Assembly (NCBI GenBank): GCA_964245885.1
Contig: CAXTOX010000190.1
Coordinates: 1-5,153 of the forward strand
Source: CAHJWO01 sp964245885
GTDB taxonomy: Bacteria; Verrucomicrobiota; Verrucomicrobiia; Chthoniobacterales; SZAS-18
DNA: 5,153 bases
Reading direction: 5' to 3'
Notes under the pieces: model-generated
The model's database searches: none
Seen by the model: the letters and a program-made list of their open reading frames with translations, nothing else
What the model was told of the DNA's origin: nothing
Shown here: one piece after another, positions 1 to 5,153 of the stretch
How the letters are laid out: each line of letters begins with the position of its first letter
How positions within the stretch are numbered: position 1 is the stretch's first letter
Translations under genes and position numbers: made by a program

Positions 1-1571
1 AGGCGGACGCCGAAGCCAAGCTCGGTGAGAAGATCACCCAGGCGGTCATCACCGTGCCCGCGTACTTCAACGACTCTCAGCGCAACGCCACCAAGGACGC
101 CGGCAAGATCGCGGGCCTGGAAGTGCTGCGCATCATCAACGAGCCTACGGCGGCGTCACTGGCTTACGGCCTCGACAAGAAGAAGGACGAAAAGATTGCC
201 GTGTACGACCTCGGCGGCGGCACGTTTGACATCAGCGTGCTCGACATCGGCGACGGCGTGTTCGAGGTCCGCGCGACTAACGGCGATACGCACCTCGGCG
301 GCGACGATTGGGACAACAAGATCATCGATTGGGTCATCCGCGAGTTCAAGACCGACAGCGGAATCGATCTGAGCAAGCAGGTAGACGCCATCCAGCGCAT
401 CAAGGAAGAGGCCGAAAAGGCCAAGATCGCGCTTTCATCCACGCAAAGCTACGACCTCAACTTGCCGTTCATCACGGCAGACCAGACCGGGCCGAAGCAT
501 ATCCAGAAGACGATCACCCGCTCCAAACTGGAACAGCTTACCGACGATTTGTTCGCCCGCACCGTCAAGCCGGTGAAGGATTGTCTGCGCGACTCCGAAG
601 TTCCCGCCGACCAGATTGACGAACTCGTGCTCGTCGGCGGCATGACCCGCATGCCAAAGGTCATCGAGACAGCCCGCAGCATCGTCAACAAGGAACCTCA
701 CAAGGGCGTGAACCCGGACGAGGTCGTCGCCATTGGCGCAGCCATCCAGGGCGGCGTGCTCAAGGGCGACGTGAAGGACGTGCTCCTGCTCGACGTATCC
801 CCGCTGACACTGGCCATCGAAACGGCCGGCGGCGTGGCGACCCCGATGATCCCGCGCAACACCACGGTGCCCACGCGCAAGTCGCAGATCTTCTCGACCT
901 ACAGCGACAATCAGCCCGGCGTGGAGATCAAGGTTCTCCAGGGCGAGCGTCCGCTCTCCCGCGACAACAAGAACCTCGGCACGTTCCATCTTGACGGCAT
1001 CCCGCCGTCGCCCCGTGGCACGCCGCAGATCGAGGTCACCTTCGACATCGACGCGAACGGCATCCTCAACGTTTCGGCCAAGGACCTCGGCACCGGCAAA
1101 GAGCAGAAGATCTCTATCACGGGTTCCAGCGGTCTGACCAAGGACGAGATTGAGCGCATGCGCAAGGAAGCCGAAGCGCACGCCGACGAGGACAACAAGG
1201 CCAAGGAATCCATCGAGACCCGCAACCAAGCTGACAACCTCGCCTACCAGTGCGAAAAGCAGCTGAAGGACCTTGGCGACAAGTTGCCGGCCGACAAGAA
1301 GATGGGCATTGAGGAAGCCATCGCGAACGTCCGCAAGGCGCTCGAAGGCTCCGATACAGACGCGATCAAGACTGCACGGGAAACGCTCGAAAGCCGCTTC
1401 CAGGATGTCAGCGCCGAACTTTACAAGCAAGCGGCGGCAGCGGGTCAACCCCAGCCGGGTGCGGCGGAGGAAGCCGGTGGACCGTCCACGGGCGGCGCGG
1501 CTCCAAAGCAGGAAGGCGATGTCGTCGACGCGGAGTTCGAGATGGTTGACGAGGATAAGAAGCAGAAGTAA
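1..1571 (+). CDS. dnaK: Molecular chaperone DnaK (Hsp70), 5'-truncated by window edge
   Basis: Hsp70 chaperone: ATP-driven binding and release of exposed hydrophobic peptide segments in the cytosol, normally working with DnaJ and GrpE (neither is in the window). The first full codon is at 3, and 522 residues are visible. By comparison with E. coli DnaK from memory, about 124 N-terminal residues are missing, including the first phosphate loop, giving a full length near 646. Visible landmarks: VPAYFNDSQR (54 on), second phosphate motif YDLGGGTFDIS (204-236), THLGG, adenosine-side motif LVGGMTRMP (624-656), interdomain linker DVLLLDV (777-797), substrate-binding beta domain with VLQGER (933-950) and FDIDANGIL (1041-1067), then a helical lid from about 1130. 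A Gln/Pro/Gly/Ala-rich tail precedes the typical GDVVDAEFE ending and a Lys-rich terminus. The frame is intact with no frameshift. groES follows after 143 bp. The sequence resembles DnaK of the PVC group; this is an impression, not a computed result. Confidence 0.98.
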   Translation, partial: ADAEAKLGEKITQAVITVPAYFNDSQRNATKDAGKIAGLEVLRIINEPTAASLAYGLDKKKDEKIAVYDLGGGTFDISVLDIGDGVFEVRATNGDTHLGGDDWDNKIIDWVIREFKTDSGIDLSKQVDAIQRIKEEAEKAKIALSSTQSYDLNLPFITADQTGPKHIQKTITRSKLEQLTDDLFARTVKPVKDCLRDSEVPADQIDELVLVGGMTRMPKVIETARSIVNKEPHKGVNPDEVVAIGAAIQGGVLKGDVKDVLLLDVSPLTLAIETAGGVATPMIPRNTTVPTRKSQIFSTYSDNQPGVEIKVLQGERPLSRDNKNLGTFHLDGIPPSPRGTPQIEVTFDIDANGILNVSAKDLGTGKEQKISITGSSGLTKDEIERMRKEAEAHADEDNKAKESIETRNQADNLAYQCEKQLKDLGDKLPADKKMGIEEAIANVRKALEGSDTDAIKTARETLESRFQDVSAELYKQAAAAGQPQPGAAEEAGGPSTGGAAPKQEGDVVDAEFEMVDEDKKQK

Positions 1572-1624
1572 TCGTTTCACCCCTCGTTTTCCTGACCTTA
1601 ACCACGGTTTATTCTTTCGCCTGA

Positions 1625-1673
1625 CGGCGACGCGTGACGGATGGTCTGTCCGATCATCCGCCTAGTGTCGCCG
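1625..1673 (+). promoter_or_regulatory. Two-stage hairpin in the dnaK-groES gap (mRNA structure candidate)
   Basis: An outer stem pairs 1625-1633 (CGGCGACGC) with 1665-1673 (GTGTCGCCG), nine pairs including one G-U. After a 4x4 internal loop, an inner stem pairs 1638-1643 (CGGATG) with 1655-1660 (CATCCG), leaving an 11-nt loop. There is no T-tract after it (the next bases are GGCAAAAACCCC), so it does not look like an intrinsic terminator. It ends 41 nt before the groES start codon. Possible roles are a processing or stability site in a dnaK-groES transcript, or a structured 5' leader of groES. The pairing is seen directly; the role is inference. Confidence 0.55.
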
Positions 1674-1714
1674 CCGGGCAAAAACCCCAACAACAAGTAG
1701 AAACCAACACAAGT
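1674..1714 (+). promoter_or_regulatory. groES leader, A/C-rich, without Shine-Dalgarno site
   Basis: The bases before the groES ATG are A/C-rich (CCCCAACAACAAGTAG, then AAACCAACACAAGT). No GGAG or AGGA lies within the usual 5-12 nt of the start. The leader should be single-stranded once the upstream hairpin (1625-1673) folds. Initiation is therefore probably independent of anti-Shine-Dalgarno pairing. The start is fixed by GroES homology, not by a ribosome-binding site. Confidence 0.5.
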
Positions 1715-2008
1715 ATGGCTATCAAGATGCAACCTCTCGCGGATCGGGTTCTCGTGCACCCCCTCGAAGAGAAAGAACAGCAAAAAGGCGGGATCATCAT
1801 CCCCGACACCGCTAAGGAAAAGCCCCAGGAGGGTGAAGTCGTCGCGCTCGGCACGGGCAAGACCGATGACAAGGGAGAGAAAGTCGCCTTCACCGTCAAG
1901 ACCGGCGACCGCGTACTCATCAGCAAGTACGGCGGCACCGAAGTCAAGATTGACGGCGAATCCTACCTGATCATGCGCGAGGATGACATCCTCGGCATCC
2001 TCGGTTGA
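1715..2008 (+). CDS. groES: Co-chaperonin GroES (Hsp10)
   Basis: Heptameric lid of the GroEL chamber, binding the GroEL apical domains in the ATP state to enclose substrate. The 97-residue length is normal for the family. Residues 1-14 give the family opening (MAIKMQPLADRVLV). The mobile loop follows, with the hydrophobic tripeptide III at residues 27-29 in the place of the E. coli IVL that touches GroEL. Then come a beta-barrel core with GDRVLISKYGG and the family ending LIMREDDILGIL. The ATG at 1715 is chosen because it matches the family N-terminus. A GTG at 1634 in the same frame would add 27 residues unlike any GroES and would run through the hairpin. There is no Shine-Dalgarno site. groEL follows after 45 bp in the same orientation with no terminator between, so the two are almost certainly cotranscribed. 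Confidence 0.98.
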   Translation: MAIKMQPLADRVLVHPLEEKEQQKGGIIIPDTAKEKPQEGEVVALGTGKTDDKGEKVAFTVKTGDRVLISKYGGTEVKIDGESYLIMREDDILGILG

Positions 2009-2053
2009 TCAACCCATTTACTGCAGAACCTACTACTTACCCAACTTACTATT
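2009..2053 (+). promoter_or_regulatory. groES-groEL spacer: almost G-free leader, no Shine-Dalgarno site
   Basis: Only two G residues (2023 and 2026) occur in the 45 nt between the groES stop and the groEL start, and the last 27 nt (2027-2053) have none. The hexamer ACTTAC occurs at 2035-2040 and 2044-2049. No purine-rich ribosome-binding site exists, although GroEL is usually one of the most abundant proteins in a cell. The likely explanation is initiation on an unstructured leader (for example through ribosomal protein S1), which is inference. Confidence 0.55.
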
Positions 2054-3697
<1,644 letters not shown>

Positions 3698-3727
3698 GAA
3701 AGTCCATCCCGCACGCTCCCCGCGTCG

Positions 3728-3742
3728 GCAATCAAAGATTGC
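3728..3742 (+). other. Small hairpin abutting the groEL terminator
   Basis: GCAATC (3728-3733) pairs perfectly with GATTGC (3737-3742) across an AAA loop. It ends at the base before the terminator stem begins (3743), so the two stems could stack end to end in the groEL mRNA 3' end. It has no T-tract of its own. A role in protecting the 3' end or assisting termination is inference. Confidence 0.5.
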
Positions 3743-3785
3743 AGCAGCCGGATGGTCTTTCGAGGCCATCCGGCTGCTTGTTTTT
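3743..3785 (+). terminator. Rho-independent terminator of groES-groEL
   Basis: The stem is 3743-3758 with 3763-3778, sixteen pairs with one G-U, of which the central GCAGCCGGATGG / CCATCCGGCTGC block is perfect. The loop is TTCG (3759-3762), a stabilising tetraloop type. The tail TTGTTTTT (3778-3785) follows at once. It lies 46 bp after the groEL stop. It is strong enough that the downstream TPR gene should need its own promoter or readthrough. Confidence 0.93.
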
Positions 3786-3790
3786 CGGTC

Positions 3791-3813
3791 GTAGGGCAGA
3801 CGCTCCGTCTGCC
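3791..3813 (+). repeat. REP-like hairpin, left copy
   Basis: A GTAG foot (3791-3794) is followed by a perfect 8-bp stem GGCAGACG (3795-3802) / CGTCTGCC (3806-3813) with a CTC loop. It differs from the right copy only in one base pair of the stem: A3800-T3808 here, G-C there. Confidence 0.75.
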
Positions 3814-3887
3814 GCGTACCGGCGCGTGGACAAGGAACAGACGGCAGGAGCGAAGCGCGCAAGAGGGCAGGCAACGTCCCGAAACGC

Positions 3888-3910
3888 GGCAGGCGGAGCG
3901 CCTGCCCTAC
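3888..3910 (-). repeat. REP-like hairpin, right copy in inverse orientation
   Basis: On the - strand it reads GTAG (3910-3907), then a perfect 8-bp stem GGCAGGCG / CGCCTGCC with a CTC loop. On the + strand the stem arms are 3888-3895 and 3899-3906. It is the inverted partner of the copy at 3791-3813, carrying a compensatory G-C pair (3901/3893) in place of A-T. Confidence 0.75.
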
Positions 3911-3915
3911 GACCG

Positions 3916-4015
3916 GATTGTCACGCCCTTCCTGAAAACGCCCGAGCAAAATGGTGGCTTCACCACGCGATTTTTGTTAAGTTCGCTCCTCCCGAACGAC
4001 ATCCCCGTAAGAGTT
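3916..4015 (+). promoter_or_regulatory. Upstream region and leader of the TPR gene
   Basis: These 100 bp must hold any dedicated promoter for the TPR gene, because a terminator and the repeat element lie upstream. The only AT-rich stretch is GATTTTTGTTAAGTT (3969-3983). No convincing -35/-10 pair could be assigned. A hairpin GTTCG (3981-3985) / CGAAC (3993-3997) displays the loop CTCCTCC. The purines just before the ATG (AAGAG, 4009-4013) are too close for a normal Shine-Dalgarno site. Confidence 0.3.
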
Positions 4016-5153
4016 ATGGCCGTTACCACCGAAAAGGAACTCTCCGCCAACGCGCGTCCCCTCTGGCTGAAGGCCACGAGCGCCATTGAGACGCGCAACT
4101 TTGGCTACGCCATCTCTCTGATTCAGGTTGTCCTCAAGGAATCTCCCAATTTCCTGGTGGGCCGGCAGTGGCTGCGACGCGCCGAATTGGCCACGACCAA
4201 GGCAAAGAAGGGCTTCATGAGCGGGCTTTCGGGTGGGTCGATCCAGGCGATGAAGTCGCAGGGGTTGATCAAGAAAGACCCGCAGGCGGCGATCCTCGCG
4301 GCAGAAGAGATCCTCGAAAAGGAGCCGCACAGCATCCAGGCCAACGCGCTCCTGCGCGACGCGGCGGCGGCGGCGGGCATGATCGAAACGGTCGGGTTCG
4401 CGCTGGAGACGATGCGCGACGCCGAGCCGAAGAACGCCAAGATCATGCACGAACTCGCCCGGCATTATTCCGCGAGCGACCAGGCGGAGAGAGCCATCGA
4501 GGTTTATAACCAGATCACCGCGACAAATCCGGCGGACATCGAAGCCATCAAGGGCGGCAAGGACGCCGCGGCCCGAGCGTCGATGCGCACCGGCGGTTGG
4601 GACCAGATCGGCAAGGACGGCACCAGCTACCGCGACGTGCTCAAGAACAAGGAGGAAGCCGTCCTGCTCGAACAGCAGAGCCGCCTCGTCAAGAGCGAGG
4701 ACATGGTCGACCAACTGCTGGCGGAAAGTTTCGCCCTCTACAACGAGAATCCGAACAACCTCGACGTGGTCCGCAAGATCGCCGGCTTGTATGAGCAGAA
4801 GGATGACTTCGAGAACGCCATCTCCTACTACCGCTGGGCGACCGAACTGACGCAAAACGGCGACCCGGGACTTCTCCGCAAGGTCAATGACCTGACGATG
4901 AAGAATCTCGACCGGATGATCGGCGAGCGGGAGCGTTGGCTACAGGAGCACAAGGCCGGCTCCTCAAACGGTGAGACGGACGACGAAACACACGAAACGG
5001 CGGTTCGCATCGAAAGCGAATTGGAAAGCTTCCTCCAGCAAAAGGCCGAAATGCAGATCAACACGGCCCGCACCCGCGTGGAGCGCAATCCGACCGATCT
5101 CAACTTCCGCTACGAACTCGGCGAGCAATTGGTGAAGGCAAAACAGTACACGG
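4016..5153 (+). CDS. Tetratricopeptide-repeat protein, 3'-truncated by window edge
   Basis: An open frame of 379 codons from ATG 4016 to the window end, with no stop seen. The specific family is not recognised. There is no signal peptide or membrane segment at the N-terminus (MAVTTEKELSANARPLWLKA), so it is probably cytosolic. Helical pairs with TPR spacing and the usual Pro after helix B are seen at about residues 15-48 (ending ESPN), 88-105 (partial, EKEPHS), 107-140 (AEPKN), 140-174 (ATNPAD) and 247-281 (best match: IAGLYEQKDDFENAISYYRW). A further one begins at 360 (NPTDLNFRYELGEQLVKAKQY) and runs off the edge. Residues 62-80 form a Lys then Gly/Ser-rich insert, and about 185-230 and 295-350 are charged helical stretches, the latter possibly coiled coil. 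TPRs are protein-binding scaffolds. The location after groEL makes a chaperone-related role possible but unproven, and the intervening terminator suggests independent transcription. Confidence 0.85.
   Translation, partial: MAVTTEKELSANARPLWLKATSAIETRNFGYAISLIQVVLKESPNFLVGRQWLRRAELATTKAKKGFMSGLSGGSIQAMKSQGLIKKDPQAAILAAEEILEKEPHSIQANALLRDAAAAAGMIETVGFALETMRDAEPKNAKIMHELARHYSASDQAERAIEVYNQITATNPADIEAIKGGKDAAARASMRTGGWDQIGKDGTSYRDVLKNKEEAVLLEQQSRLVKSEDMVDQLLAESFALYNENPNNLDVVRKIAGLYEQKDDFENAISYYRWATELTQNGDPGLLRKVNDLTMKNLDRMIGERERWLQEHKAGSSNGETDDETHETAVRIESELESFLQQKAEMQINTARTRVERNPTDLNFRYELGEQLVKAKQYT

Larger units (their letters stand above)
3786..3915. mobile_element. 130-bp palindromic element: REP doublet (REPIN) or MITE-like
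   Basis: The ends 3786-3817 and 3884-3915 are inverted repeats of 32 bp matching at 30 positions; the outermost 14 bp (CGGTCGTAGGGCAG / CTGCCCTACGACCG) are perfect. Each end contains its own 8-bp-stem, 3-nt-loop hairpin with GTAG at its 5' foot, as in REP sequences mobilised by RAYT (TnpA-REP) proteins. The 66-bp centre (3818-3883) has no coding sense. No clear target-site duplication was found. The element starts at the base after the terminator T-tract. It is non-autonomous; any transposase would be elsewhere in the genome. The repeats are seen directly; the REPIN/MITE assignment is inference from their architecture. Confidence 0.72.

Noticed and set aside
435..1580. 381-codon open frame on the - strand opposite dnaK
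   Set aside because: Long antisense frames opposite dnaK are a known by-product of GC-rich codon use. The predicted protein is Arg/Leu/Val-rich with no domain, while the + strand is unmistakably DnaK.
1592..1615. CTGACC and TATTCT as a promoter before groES
   Set aside because: Each matches four of six consensus bases, but the spacer is only 12 bp, too short for a standard sigma-70-type promoter.
1634..1714. Upstream GTG start that would extend GroES by 27 residues
   Set aside because: The extra residues do not resemble GroES, and the ATG at 1715 gives the exact family N-terminus and length.
3918..3923. TTGTCA as a -35 box for the TPR gene
   Set aside because: It matches five of six -35 bases, but the positions 16-18 bp downstream are GC-rich with no -10-like hexamer.
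3954..3975. GTGG-CTTCA-CCAC hairpin followed by TTTTT as a second terminator
   Set aside because: A 4-bp stem separated from the T-run by four bases is too weak, and it lies just before a gene start.
3739..4089. 116-codon open frame on the + strand from the terminator into the TPR gene
   Set aside because: It starts inside the terminator stem, runs through the inverted-repeat element and overlaps the TPR gene in another frame.
3977..4855. 292-codon open frame on the - strand opposite the TPR gene
   Set aside because: The + strand frame has TPR periodicity and continues open to the window end. The - strand product is rich in Arg, Leu and Val with no motif.

Overview
The window is GC-rich bacterial DNA carrying one chaperone locus read entirely from the + strand: the 3' three-quarters of dnaK (1-1571), groES (1715-2008), groEL (2054-3697), a strong intrinsic terminator (3743-3785), a 130-bp palindromic repeat element (3786-3915), and the 5' part of a tetratricopeptide-repeat (TPR) gene (4016 to the window end). 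The three chaperone calls are near certain from family motifs. The TPR gene is clear as a reading frame and as a repeat protein, but its function is unknown.

The dnaK-groES-groEL order, the PVC-like DnaK sequence, the lack of Shine-Dalgarno sites and the style of palindromic repeat together suggest a member of Verrucomicrobia or a relative. This is inference from memory of these families, with moderate confidence; no rRNA or other phylogenetic marker is present.

Region by region: DnaK lacks about 124 N-terminal residues because the window starts inside the gene. The 143-bp dnaK-groES gap has no terminator T-tract, but holds a two-storey hairpin (1625-1673) and then an A/C-rich groES leader. 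The 45-bp groES-groEL gap is almost free of G and has no Shine-Dalgarno site. groEL ends with three GGM repeats, followed by two abutting hairpins, the second being the terminator. The 318-bp gap from 3698 to 4015 holds these hairpins, the repeat element and a leader of about 100 bp before the TPR gene.

Functionally, DnaK (Hsp70) and GroEL/GroES (Hsp60/Hsp10) are the two main ATP-driven folding machines of the cytosol, here placed side by side. No CIRCE operator is visible in the window, so heat-shock control is not explained by what can be seen. The TPR protein could be a helper of this system or an unrelated neighbour; the terminator before it argues for separate transcription.

The most interesting non-coding item is the repeat element. 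It has 32-bp inverted ends matching at 30 positions. Each end contains a GTAG-footed hairpin, and the only two mismatches between the ends are partners in the same base pair of that hairpin. This is the look of a REP doublet (REPIN) or small MITE. I found no clear evidence of a wholly new multi-gene system.
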